13,535 bases of DNA from Maribacter sp. (GTDB lineage Bacteria; Bacteroidota; Bacteroidia; Flavobacteriales; Flavobacteriaceae), in contig QILY01000218.1 in the NCBI GenBank assembly GCA_003232155.1, positions 1-13,535 of the forward strand. Reading direction: 5' to 3'. Made by a program: the position numbers and the translations under genes. The number at the start of each line of letters is the position of its first letter. The stretch's first letter is position 1. The notes below the pieces were generated by a model. That model made no database searches, had not been told where the DNA came from, and was given only the letters and a program-made list of their open reading frames with translations. Below are positions 7,005-13,535 of this stretch, one piece after another.

Positions 7005-8348
7005 ATTCACATCCCAAGCCTCAAGATAATCAGCTACAGCCTTAGCGAACATACTGCCCAAAGCTCCATTTACCACCCTATGGTCATAACTATGGGATAA
7101 ATACATTTTACTACGGATGCCTATAAAATCTCCTTCAGCAGTTTCAATTACCGATGGTATCTTACGAATAGCACCCAAAGCCAATATGCCTACTTGTGGT
7201 TGGTTTATTATAGGTGTACCAAAAACACTACCAAAAGTACCCACATTAGTTACCGTATAGGTGCCATCTTGTACCTCATCTGGTTTTAACTGATTATTAC
7301 GTGACCTATTGGCCAAATCATTTATCACTTTAGCCATACCTGCCAAATTCAACTGGTCAGCATTTTTAATAACGGGCACAATAAGGTTACCATCTGGCAA
7401 AGCAGCGGCCATACCTATATTGATATTCTTTTTCTTTATAACCGTATCACCTTCAACTGAAATATTCATAAGCGGATATTTCTTCAAAGCCCTAGCTATG
7501 GCTTCCATAAAAATTGGGGTGAAGGTCAACTTTTCTCCTTCTTGTTTTAAAAAGGCATCTTTTCTTTTGTTGCGCCAGTTTACAATATTGGTAACATCAA
7601 CTTCAATAAAGCTCTGTACATGGGCAGAAGTAGAAACACTATCGACCATATGTTTGGCCACAAGCTTGCCCATTCGTGTCATTTCAATAACTTCATGGTT
7701 GCTTGAAGATTGGATCGTAGGAGCCTGTTGTTTTTCAACCACTGGTTTTTCTATATGTTTTGGTGCCGGTACCACAGGTGCAGTTACTACCTTTTCTACA
7801 GTGATTGCAGCTGGGGCAATTTCTGAATGGGATACTTTCCCATTTTCTAAATAGGCCAATATATCATTCTTAGTAACCCTACCCTCTTTACCTGTTCCCT
7901 GTATAGCATCTAACTGAGCGATTGAAATGCTTTCTTGTTTGGCTATATTTTTCACCAATGGTGAATAAAATTTTTCTGTACTTGAATAATCTTGAACAGG
8001 AATCGGGGCAGTTTCTTTGGCCACAACAATAGCCTCTTCTACAGCAGAAACAGTTTTAACAGGTATAGCAGTGGCTTTAACAGCTTCTGTTTCTGATGAA
8101 ACCTCTCCGTTGACCTCAATAATAGCTATGGTTTGCCCAACTTTGATAATATCATCAACATTAAATAGTTTTTCGACCAAAACCCCTTCTACCTCACTTG
8201 GCACTTCGGAATCGACCTTATCGGTCGCGATTTCAAGAATAGGCTCATCCATCTCAATTGTATCACCTACTTCTTTCAACCAAGTTGTCAATGTTGCTTC
8301 AGCAACACTTTCTCCCATTCGCGGTAATTTTAATTCAAATTTTGACAT
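6993..8348 (-). CDS. Dihydrolipoamide acyltransferase, E2 of a 2-oxoacid dehydrogenase complex
   Basis: The 451-residue protein is a complete E2 subunit. Order of domains: a lipoyl domain (1-80) with the lipoylation site ATDKVDSEVP (Lys44); a Val/Pro/Ala-rich linker; an E3-binding peripheral domain (about 127-168, ending GTGKEGRVTKNDILAYL); a second flexible linker; and the acyltransferase core (about 218-450) with the catalytic SHSYDHRVVNGA (His423). E2 forms the core of the complex and passes the acyl group from lipoamide to CoA. The single lipoyl domain and MSKFELKLPRMGESV start fit branched-chain 2-oxoacid or pyruvate-type E2 proteins of Bacteroidota; sequence alone does not settle the substrate. 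No E1 or E3 gene is in the window, so the complex is encoded at split loci. A possible promoter lies at 8386-8393. Confidence 0.95.
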   Translation of the reverse strand: MSKFELKLPRMGESVAEATLTTWLKEVGDTIEMDEPILEIATDKVDSEVPSEVEGVLVEKLFNVDDIIKVGQTIAIIEVNGEVSSETEAVKATAIPVKTVSAVEEAIVVAKETAPIPVQDYSSTEKFYSPLVKNIAKQESISIAQLDAIQGTGKEGRVTKNDILAYLENGKVSHSEIAPAAITVEKVVTAPVVPAPKHIEKPVVEKQQAPTIQSSSNHEVIEMTRMGKLVAKHMVDSVSTSAHVQSFIEVDVTNIVNWRNKRKDAFLKQEGEKLTFTPIFMEAIARALKKYPLMNISVEGDTVIKKKNINIGMAAALPDGNLIVPVIKNADQLNLAGMAKVINDLANRSRNNQLKPDEVQDGTYTVTNVGTFGSVFGTPIINQPQVGILALGAIRKIPSVIETAEGDFIGIRSKMYLSHSYDHRVVNGALGSMFAKAVADYLEAWDVNREV

Positions 8349-8385
8349 ATTGTTATTTAAAAAGCTATTTTCATCTTGTTTTTTG

Positions 8386-8393
8386 CAAAAATA
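8386..8393 (-). promoter_or_regulatory. Putative -7 element for the E2 gene
   Basis: The minus strand reads TATTTTTG, an exact TAnnTTTG match, 37 bases before the E2 ATG, within the 94-base gap after recR. The predicted leader is about 30 bases. A TTTG -33 element at the right spacing is missing. Confidence 0.4.
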
Positions 8394-8442
8394 ATAAAAT
8401 TATCAGCCTGTTTTTATGTTTAATGCATTTTTTAAGAATACT

Positions 8443-9063
8443 TTAATTTGCTTTTAATGAGCCTTCAAACGGTATTCTATTCAAAATACTGCGTCCTAAA
8501 GTTACCTCATCAGCGTATTCCAATTCATCGCCCACTGCAATTCCCCTAGCAATTGTAGAAGTGTTTATTCCAAGTCCATCTATCTGTTTATAAATATAAA
8601 AATTAGTAGTATCGCCCTCCATTGTATAGCTCAACGCAAAAATGAGCTCTTTTATTTTTCCTTCTTTAGCTTTATTTACTAAAGAACCAATAGTCAGATC
8701 TTGTGGCCCTACACCTTCCATAGGAGATATTTTTCCACCCAAAACATGGTACAGACCTTTGAACTGGCTCGTATTCTCAATAGCCATTACATCTCTAATA
8801 TCCTCTACTACACATATAAGGGTCTCGTCCCTTTTTGGATTGGCACAAATTTCGCACAGTTCTACATCAGATATATTATGGCAATTAGTGCAGAATTTTA
8901 TATCACTTCTAAGGTTCTCTAGAGCACATGATAACCGAGATGTTCGTTCTTTGGGCTGCTTTAATAAATGAAGTACCAATCGAAGTGCCGTTCTTTTACC
9001 TATACCAGGTAATTGCGACATTTCATACACCGCATTTTCCAATAACTTAGAAGAAAAATCCAT
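8443..9063 (-). CDS. recR: Recombination mediator RecR
   Basis: RecR works with RecF and RecO to load RecA on gapped DNA. The 206 residues have the full family layout: helix-hairpin-helix QLPGIGKRTALRL (17-29), a four-cysteine zinc finger (Cys58, Cys61, Cys70, Cys73) and a Toprim domain beginning LICVVEDIRDVMAIE. The ATG at 9063 is chosen because family members start MxFSSKLLENAV; the reading frame extends six codons further to a GTG at 9081, which would add an unusual MCNFAV tail. A TAATTTTG element at 9069-9076 is so close that the transcript could begin at the ATG itself. The symporter gene diverges 56 bases away, and the E2 gene lies 94 bases downstream. Confidence 0.97.
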   Translation of the reverse strand: MDFSSKLLENAVYEMSQLPGIGKRTALRLVLHLLKQPKERTSRLSCALENLRSDIKFCTNCHNISDVELCEICANPKRDETLICVVEDIRDVMAIENTSQFKGLYHVLGGKISPMEGVGPQDLTIGSLVNKAKEGKIKELIFALSYTMEGDTTNFYIYKQIDGLGINTSTIARGIAVGDELEYADEVTLGRSILNRIPFEGSLKAN

Positions 9064-9068
9064 AACAG

Positions 9069-9076
9069 CAAAATTA
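9069..9076 (-). promoter_or_regulatory. Putative -7 element directly before recR
   Basis: The minus strand reads TAATTTTG, an exact TAnnTTTG match, ending five bases before the recR ATG. Usual spacing would put the start site at or within a base or two of the ATG, giving a leaderless message. No good -33 element is visible, so this may be chance in A/T-rich DNA. Confidence 0.3.
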
Positions 9077-9119
9077 CACACTATTTTTACTTTTTGTACT
9101 TTGGTTTTAAATTAATTCT

Positions 9120-10592
9120 ATGACCGCTACGCATATTCTGCTCTTAATAGGTGCTTATTTCTTAGTACTACTGTTAATCTCATATTTTACGGGAAAAAAT
9201 GATTCTAATGCCGATTTTTTTAAAGCTGGCAAACAATCGCCATGGTACCTGGTCGCTTTTGGTATGGTGGGTGCATCTCTTTCTGGGGTTACTTTCATTT
9301 CTGTTCCTGGTTGGGTCGCCGATTCTCAGTTCAGTTATATGCAAGTGGTCTTTGGCTATCTTCTAGGTTATATCATAACCGTTTATGTGTTATTACCCAT
9401 ATACTATAGACTGAACGTAACATCAATTTATGAATATCTTGAGCAGCGTTTTGGCTTTGTAAGTTACAAAGTAGGTGCCGTTTCGTTTTTTGTTTCACGG
9501 GTTTTAGGTGCTTCGTTCCGATTATTCTTGGTCGCCATTGTACTACAGCAGTTTGTTTTTGACGCCTGGAACGTACCTTTTGAAGTAACGGTTACACTAT
9601 CTATCTTATTAATATGGATATACACTTTTAGAGGTGGAATAAAAACTATTGTATGGACAGATACCTTACAAACCTTATTCATGCTAGTATCCGTAGGACT
9701 TTCTATCTATTTTATTTTGGATAAGATGGATTGGAGTTTTACTGAATTTCTTGCTTCCGATGAATTGAAGTCATATAGCCAAATCATATTTACAGATGAT
9801 TTTTTTGAAAAACGTCATTTATTAAAATCGTTTATAGGTGGTATGTTCATAACTATATGTATGACAGGCCTTGATCAAGATATGATGCAAAAAAACCTTA
9901 CCTGTAAGAGCCTTAAAGATGCGCAAAAGAATATGATCAGCTTTAGCATAGTACTGGTATTGGTGACTTTTGTTTTTATGCTTTTAGGTGCTTTGCTGTT
10001 CATTTATGCCGACAAGTACGAAATTGCCTTACCGCTAATGGACGGTAAAGCGAAGTCTGATCTATTGTTTCCTGAAATTGCCCTCAACAGTGGTTTGGGC
10101 ATTACTGTCGCCATTACTTTTATTTTAGGGCTAATTGCAGCTGCATACAGTAGTGCAGATAGTGCCCTTACTTCACTGACTACATCTTTTTGTGTTGATT
10201 TTCTAGGTATTGAAAAAAAGGAAAAAACAGCTCAGAAAAAAATACGTAAACAAACACATGTAGCCATGAGCGTATTATTGATTGTTGTTGTAATAGCATT
10301 TAAATACCTATTGAACAGTAATGTTATTGATGGTCTGTTGACCGTAGCTTCTTATACGTATGGGCCTTTACTGGGCTTATTTGCCTTTGGTATTTTCACT
10401 AAACACCAACCAAAGGATAAATATGTATGGATGGTCGCCCTATTATCTGTTTTACTGATTATTGGGTTGGCAAATATTCCAAAAGATAATTTGGGGGGAT
10501 ATGTTTTTGGTTATGAATTATTACCTCTAAACGGATTATTCACTTTTATAGGTTTGTGGATAATCAGAGACAAAAATCGAATTACAGTTTAA
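9120..10592 (+). CDS. Sodium:solute symporter (SSS/SLC5 family)
   Basis: The 490-residue inner-membrane protein has about 13 hydrophobic segments beginning at residue 4, as in the SSS family, which couples Na+ entry to uptake of sugars, amino acids or organic acids. Diagnostic stretches are FRGGIKTIVWTDTLQ (171-185, the family signature region), GLDQDMMQKNL (250-260) and AAAYSSADSALTSLTTSF (340-357), where the conserved Ser/Thr residues of the Na2 sodium site lie. The substrate cannot be read from sequence, and no catabolic genes sit beside it. It is the only plus-strand gene in the middle of the window, divergent from recR by 56 bases and convergent on the CoA-binding gene. The leader TTTAAATTAATTCTATG lacks a Shine-Dalgarno motif. 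The protein is not truncated. Confidence 0.95.
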   Translation: MTATHILLLIGAYFLVLLLISYFTGKNDSNADFFKAGKQSPWYLVAFGMVGASLSGVTFISVPGWVADSQFSYMQVVFGYLLGYIITVYVLLPIYYRLNVTSIYEYLEQRFGFVSYKVGAVSFFVSRVLGASFRLFLVAIVLQQFVFDAWNVPFEVTVTLSILLIWIYTFRGGIKTIVWTDTLQTLFMLVSVGLSIYFILDKMDWSFTEFLASDELKSYSQIIFTDDFFEKRHLLKSFIGGMFITICMTGLDQDMMQKNLTCKSLKDAQKNMISFSIVLVLVTFVFMLLGALLFIYADKYEIALPLMDGKAKSDLLFPEIALNSGLGITVAITFILGLIAAAYSSADSALTSLTTSFCVDFLGIEKKEKTAQKKIRKQTHVAMSVLLIVVVIAFKYLLNSNVIDGLLTVASYTYGPLLGLFAFGIFTKHQPKDKYVWMVALLSVLLIIGLANIPKDNLGGYVFGYELLPLNGLFTFIGLWIIRDKNRITV

Positions 10593-10689
10593 TATTTCTT
10601 GTCAGAAAATTAGTAACCATATCGACAAGAGGCTGTAGTAAAATGTTAAAGTTTTATCTAAAGAAATTTTCTTCTTAACTACAAGGTTT

Positions 10690-11049
10690 TCAATATTGAT
10701 CGGTAGCCAATAAAACCAAAGTACAAGCAACAATTACTTCAATGCCGTTGTTTTCAAGTATTTCATAAAATTCCGGATTTTCAGTTCCTGGATTAAAGAT
10801 AACTTTTTTGGGGTTGATTTTGATAATATCCCCGTAATATTCAGGCTGACGTGCTGCCCCTATATACAAAGTTATGATTTGAATATTTTGAAAATCCTCT
10901 ATTTTAGTCTTAATTTGCACATCCCTTATTTTACCCGCTTTTAAACCAAAAGCTTCCGTTTTTATGTTATGGTCCAAAAGTCGGTTTACGGCAATATTAC
11001 TATAACGATATCGTTTTAGGGAAGTTCCAATGACAAGTGTTTTTTTCAT
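10690..11049 (-). CDS. CoA-binding domain protein
   Basis: The 119-residue protein is a single Rossmann-type CoA-binding domain like that of succinyl-CoA synthetase alpha subunits and the YccU family. It starts KKTLVIGTSLKRYRYSNIAV, with the nucleotide-loop region at 6-16, and ends with NPGTENPEFYEILENNGIEV and VACTLVLLATDQY. Typical YccU-type proteins are slightly longer (about 130-140 residues), so this is a compact form. No catalytic partner domain is present; its role is unknown beyond likely CoA or acyl-CoA binding. The start ATG at 11049 follows TTATTAACAAATG, the A-rich leader also seen before the FAH-family gene. It converges with the symporter gene, leaving 97 bases with no clear terminator. 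Confidence 0.88.
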   Translation of the reverse strand: MKKTLVIGTSLKRYRYSNIAVNRLLDHNIKTEAFGLKAGKIRDVQIKTKIEDFQNIQIITLYIGAARQPEYYGDIIKINPKKVIFNPGTENPEFYEILENNGIEVIVACTLVLLATDQY

Positions 11050-11170
11050 TTGTTAATAAGAGTGTTAAAGTATGATCGGCCCTGTAACTAATCGAAAAAA
11101 GGCACGTCTATATTTTAAAGGAAAGATATATTTAATTATGCGAAATATTGGTTATTGATGATGCTATATG

Positions 11171-11198
11171 TTCATAGTTAATGGTTAGTGTTTAGTAT
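11171..11198. repeat. Four imperfect heptamer repeats (TTARTRK)
   Basis: Four consecutive seven-base units read TTCATAG, TTAATGG, TTAGTGT and TTAGTAT. They lie between the CoA-binding gene leader and the terminator-like hairpin at 11216. The units diverge at one to three positions each, so this may be an old tandem repeat or chance in A/T-rich DNA. No function is evident. Confidence 0.45.
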
Positions 11199-11215
11199 AG
11201 CGGAATCAATAACAG

Positions 11216-11250
11216 AAACCCCGGCCTTTGGTCGGGGTTTTGTTTTTTTA
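11216..11250 (+). terminator. Strong intrinsic terminator, oriented on the plus strand
   Basis: An 11-bp stem (AAACCCCGGCC, loop TTT, GGTCGGGGTTT, one G-T pair) is followed on the plus strand by a tail of TTTTGTTTTTTTA. This is a textbook intrinsic terminator reading rightward, yet the flanking genes are both on the minus strand. Read leftward, the stem is followed by CTGTTATTG, a much poorer tail, so it may serve fabH only partly. It lies 2 bases from the fabH stop codon. Confidence 0.75.
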
Positions 11251-11251
11251 T

Positions 11252-12262
11252 TTACCAACGTATTATGGCACTGCCCCATGTGAAACCACTACCAAAGGCT
11301 GCCAAAATCACAAGATCTCCTTCTTTTACTTTTCCTTGCTCCCATGCTTCAGTTAAAGCAATAGGAATAGATGCAGCTGTAGTATTACCATACTTCATAA
11401 TATTATTGAATACCTGATCATTATTCAAACCAAACTTCTTCTGAATAAATTGAGAAATTCTCAAATTCGCCTGATGTGGTATCAACATATTAATATCATT
11501 AGGTGTTAAATTATTAGCGCCCAGACCTTCCATAATTACCTCACTAAAACGAACCACCGCATTTTTGAATACAAATTGTCCGTTCATATGTGGCAGGTAC
11601 GATTTATCATCAGGATCGTTGTCTGCTATAATTTCAGTGACCCATCTACTACCCATACCCGGAGCCAATACAGAAAGTTCTTCAGCATGCTGACCTTCAG
11701 AATGTAAATGGGTCGATAAAACTCCTTTTGTATTATCTTCTTCCCTAGATATTATTGCTGCACCGGCGCCATCACCAAAAATCACAGAAACGCCTCTGCC
11801 CCTAGTTGTCATATCAAGGCCTTTAGAATGAATTTCAGAACCTATGACCAATATATTCTTGTACATTCCGCTTTTGATATATTGATCCGCTACCGAAAGC
11901 GCATATATAAAACCTGAACATTGGTTTCTAACATCTAAAGCGCCGACTGTTTTTATGCCTAAATCTCTTTGTACCAAAACTCCTGGCCCAGGAAAATAGT
12001 AATCAGGGCTAAGCGTGGCAAAAACAATAAAATCAATATCATCGTTATCAATGCCAGCACGTTCTATTGCAATTTTGGCAGCTTTTACACCCATTGAAGT
12101 TGTTGAGTTACCATCACCTTTAGTAACATGGCGCCGTTCTTTGATGCCTGTACGCTCTTGGACCCAAGCATCATTGGTGTCCATTAATTTAGATAGGTCA
12201 TCATTGGTAACTACATTTTCTGGCACGTAATGGCCCAGACCTTTTATTTTTGAATTGTACAT
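11252..12262 (-). CDS. fabH: 3-oxoacyl-ACP synthase III (FabH/KAS III family)
   Basis: The 336-residue protein is a complete KAS III. It condenses an acyl-CoA primer with malonyl-ACP to begin fatty acid synthesis, or performs a similar condensation. The Cys-His-Asn triad is intact: Cys115 in RNQCSGFIY, His263 in PHQANLRIS and Asn293 in YGNTTAASIP. The family glycine-rich loop appears as GDGAGAAI (163-170). The gene stands alone; the plsX, rpmF and acc genes that often flank a housekeeping fabH are absent, so it may be a second KAS III paralog with a special primer (for example branched-chain) or role. The ATG at 12262 follows an A-rich leader. A repeat element begins 81 bases upstream. The assignment to the family is certain; the primer is not. 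Confidence 0.93.
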   Translation of the reverse strand: MYNSKIKGLGHYVPENVVTNDDLSKLMDTNDAWVQERTGIKERRHVTKGDGNSTTSMGVKAAKIAIERAGIDNDDIDFIVFATLSPDYYFPGPGVLVQRDLGIKTVGALDVRNQCSGFIYALSVADQYIKSGMYKNILVIGSEIHSKGLDMTTRGRGVSVIFGDGAGAAIISREEDNTKGVLSTHLHSEGQHAEELSVLAPGMGSRWVTEIIADNDPDDKSYLPHMNGQFVFKNAVVRFSEVIMEGLGANNLTPNDINMLIPHQANLRISQFIQKKFGLNNDQVFNNIMKYGNTTAASIPIALTEAWEQGKVKEGDLVILAAFGSGFTWGSAIIRW

Positions 12263-12343
12263 GTTATAGTTATTAAATAGGTTTTTTTGAAAAATAAAAT
12301 AGTAAAAAACATGAAATCTAAGGTAGCCAAAATATAATGTAAA

Positions 12344-12534
12344 TGAACTCGTTTAAACTTTTTGTTTGGAACCGAAAATATTCGCTTTTGTGCTCATATG
12401 AAGTCATTTTTTATTAGCATAGCATGGCTACGAGTCATTTTTTATTAGCATAGCATGGCTACGGTAGTCAAAAACGGCGAAATATGAGTGCAAAATGGAA
12501 TATTTGCAGGTAAAAAAAAGTTTAAACGAGTTCA
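12344..12534. mobile_element. MITE-like inverted-repeat element without coding capacity
   Basis: The element is bounded by perfect 20-bp terminal inverted repeats, 12344-12363 (TGAACTCGTTTAAACTTTTT) and 12515-12534 (its reverse complement). Further in, 12377-12399 and 12482-12504 form a second inverted repeat with 19 of 23 positions matching. The apex holds two perfect 31-bp tandem copies (12402-12463). No transposase or protein-like frame is present. No clear target-site duplication is visible: the flanking bases are AAA on the left and ATA on the right. Size, ends and lack of coding fit a miniature inverted-repeat transposable element or a similar dispersed repeat; whether it is repeated in the genome is inferred. 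Confidence 0.7.
12402..12463. repeat. Perfect tandem duplication of a 31-bp unit
   Basis: Two directly adjacent and identical 31-bp copies occupy 12402-12432 and 12433-12463. Each begins AGTCATTTTTTATTAGC and ends ATGGCTACG, and contains the small inverted repeat TAGC-ATG-GCTA. A fragment AGTCA starts what could be a third copy at 12466. The copies have no divergence, so the duplication is recent or maintained. There is no spacer, so it is not a CRISPR array. Confidence 0.9.
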
Positions 12535-12600
12535 ATATGAAGAATGTTAAACAAGACTTATTTCAAAGAGAATAATTTTGAGAATTAATGAGTATGTCAG

Positions 12601-12634
12601 TTTGTCACTATAAGAGAGTATGGTATTTTTTTTG
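12601..12634 (+). promoter_or_regulatory. Possible htpG promoter
   Basis: TTTG at 12601-12604 is followed by a 19-base spacer and TATTTTTT at 12624-12631, one mismatch from the -7 consensus TAnnTTTG; the T-run then ends in G at 12634. The predicted leader to the htpG ATG is about 90 bases. A second exact -7 match, TAATTTTG at 12573-12580, lacks a -33 element. No recognised heat-shock operator such as CIRCE was seen. Confidence 0.35.
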
Positions 12635-12729
12635 ACTGGTATTATCTGAAATAAAAAATTAAATAATATTTTCTTCTATCACCTATCAAAAAGGTATGTT
12701 TAAGAAAATGAAAATAAAAACAAGTATTT

Positions 12730-13535
12730 ATGGCTACAGGTAAAATAAATGTATCGGTCGAAAATATATTTCCGCTGATTAAAAAGTTTCTATATAGCGA
12801 CCACGAGATATTTTTGCGTGAATTAATATCAAATGCTACTGATGCTACTCTTAAACTACAGCATCTAATATCAATTGGTGAGGTAAAAGTTGAGTACAGC
12901 AACCCCATGATTGAAATCAAGGTCGATAAAAAGGGTAAAAAACTACATATCATTGATCAAGGCATAGGTATGTCAGAAGAAGAAGTAAAAAACTACATTA
13001 ACCAAGTAGCTTTTTCTGGTGCTGAAGAGTTTTTGAATAAATATGAAGATAATGCCAAAGATTCAGGAATTATAGGTCATTTTGGCCTTGGTTTCTATTC
13101 TGCTTTTATGGTCGCAGATAAGGTCGAGATTATCACCAAAAGTTATACTGATGCTCCTGCTGCGCATTGGTCTTGTGACGGTTCGCCCAAATTTACCCTG
13201 AAAAAAGGAAAAAAAGAGGATAGAGGTTCAGAGATCATCATACATATTGCTGATGATTCTACTGAATTTTTAGAAGAGAACCGTATCAAAGAACTTTTAA
13301 ATAAATACAATAAGTTCATGCCCATTCCTATCAAATTTGGAATGCGTACAGAGACCTTACCAAAACCCGAAGGCGCTAAAGAAGAAGACCCAGCACCAAC
13401 AGAAGAAGTTGATAACATCATCAACAACCCCAACCCAGCTTGGACAAAACAACCAGCAGATTTAAAAGATGAAGATTATAAAAGTTTTTATCGAGAGCTC
13501 TATCCTATGCAATTTGAAGAGCCACTTTTTCATAT
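12730..13535 (+). CDS. htpG: Molecular chaperone HtpG (Hsp90), N-terminal part
   Basis: The first 268 codons of bacterial Hsp90 are present and the gene runs off the right edge. The ATP-binding GHKL domain is complete: FLRELISNATDATLK (Glu31, Asn35, Asp38), IIDQGIGMS (Asp76, Gly78, Gly80) and the lid motif GHFGLGFYSAF (116-126). The start of the middle domain is reached, with NPAWTKQPADLKDEDYKSFY. HtpG uses ATP hydrolysis to remodel client proteins in the cytoplasm. An acidic, proline-containing insert (PKPEGAKEEDPAPTEEV) precedes the middle domain, a linker position that varies in the family. The ATG at 12730 gives the conserved start MATGKINVSVENIFPLIKKF. It diverges from fabH, with the repeat element in between, and follows an A-rich leader without a Shine-Dalgarno motif. 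Confidence 0.97.
   Translation, partial: MATGKINVSVENIFPLIKKFLYSDHEIFLRELISNATDATLKLQHLISIGEVKVEYSNPMIEIKVDKKGKKLHIIDQGIGMSEEEVKNYINQVAFSGAEEFLNKYEDNAKDSGIIGHFGLGFYSAFMVADKVEIITKSYTDAPAAHWSCDGSPKFTLKKGKKEDRGSEIIIHIADDSTEFLEENRIKELLNKYNKFMPIPIKFGMRTETLPKPEGAKEEDPAPTEEVDNIINNPNPAWTKQPADLKDEDYKSFYRELYPMQFEEPLFH

Larger units (their letters stand above)
12263..12729. other. Intergenic region between fabH and htpG (467 bases)
   Basis: This is the only gap over 300 bases. It is the shared upstream region of two divergent genes. Its left 81 bases are an A/T-rich fabH leader, the middle 191 bases are the inverted-repeat element at 12344-12534, and the right 195 bases are A/T-rich and contain a possible htpG promoter. 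I see no reading frame with protein-like composition in it. Confidence 0.85.

Noticed and set aside
7309..7854. A 181-codon open frame on the plus strand
   Set aside because: It lies wholly antisense to the E2 gene, which has all family domains. Its translation is Ser/Thr/Ile-rich with no recognisable motif, so it is a shadow frame.
9064..9081. Upstream GTG start for recR adding six codons
   Set aside because: The ATG at 9063 gives the conserved RecR N-terminus, and the extension MCNFAV does not fit the family.
10597..10630. Inverted repeat TCTTGTC / GACAAGA after the symporter gene, as a terminator
   Set aside because: The stem is seven base pairs with a 20-base loop and no following T-run, so it is too weak to call.
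11072..11158. A 28-codon plus-strand frame upstream of the strong rightward terminator
   Set aside because: It has no ribosome-binding or promoter match and no recognisable peptide features; kept only as context for the terminator finding.
12330..12338. TATATTTTG on the minus strand as the fabH -7 element
   Set aside because: The spacing between TA and TTTG is three bases instead of two and there is no -33 element, so it does not match well enough to annotate.
12402..12463. Short CRISPR-like repeat array
   Set aside because: The two 31-bp copies are directly adjacent with no spacer, and no cas genes are present.
12642..12953. A 103-codon minus-strand frame overlapping the htpG start
   Set aside because: It is antisense to clear Hsp90 motifs and has no recognisable family features of its own.

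Overview
The window looks like chromosomal DNA from a marine member of the Flavobacteriaceae (phylum Bacteroidota). Three things point there. The gene set includes the order rpmB-rpmG-DUF4295-ftsY, typical of Bacteroidota. Several gene starts are preceded by a TAnnTTTG -7 element. The sequence before start codons is A/T-rich (for example AACAAATG) with no Shine-Dalgarno motif. The genus cannot be fixed from sequence alone; Maribacter/Zobellia-like genera are a guess. No tRNA, rRNA, prophage, CRISPR array or defence system is visible.

Layout, left to right. Positions 1-3056 (minus strand) read as ftsY, then a secreted DUF2911-TPR protein whose start overlaps the ftsY stop by one base, then a lipoprotein amidase cut by the window edge. 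Positions 3097-3840 hold a ribosomal protein operon, rpmB (bL28), rpmG (bL33) and a 50-residue DUF4295 protein, with a good promoter at 3809-3840 and a perfect 28-base palindromic terminator at 3097-3124. Positions 3849-6049 hold a tight operon: FAH-family hydrolase, single-domain HPt phosphotransfer protein, CinA. Positions 6115-9063 carry a DnaQ-like exonuclease, a 2-oxoacid dehydrogenase E2 subunit and recR, all on the minus strand. A Na+/solute symporter diverges on the plus strand (9120-10592) and converges on a small CoA-binding-domain protein (10690-11049). A stand-alone FabH-type ketoacyl synthase follows (11252-12262), and the window closes with the first 268 codons of htpG on the plus strand.

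Most of the content is housekeeping: protein targeting and translation (ftsY, bL28, bL33, DUF4295), recombination repair (recR), lipid synthesis (FabH), central metabolism (E2) and chaperoning (HtpG). The most unusual sequence is the 467-base gap between fabH and htpG. It holds a 191-base MITE-like element (12344-12534) with perfect 20-bp terminal inverted repeats, a second imperfect inner stem, and a perfect 31-bp tandem duplication at its apex. Secondary points of interest are the orphan HPt protein fused by overlap into the cinA operon, a strong terminator facing the wrong way beside fabH, and a run of heptamer repeats next to it. I found no clear evidence of a new multi-gene system.
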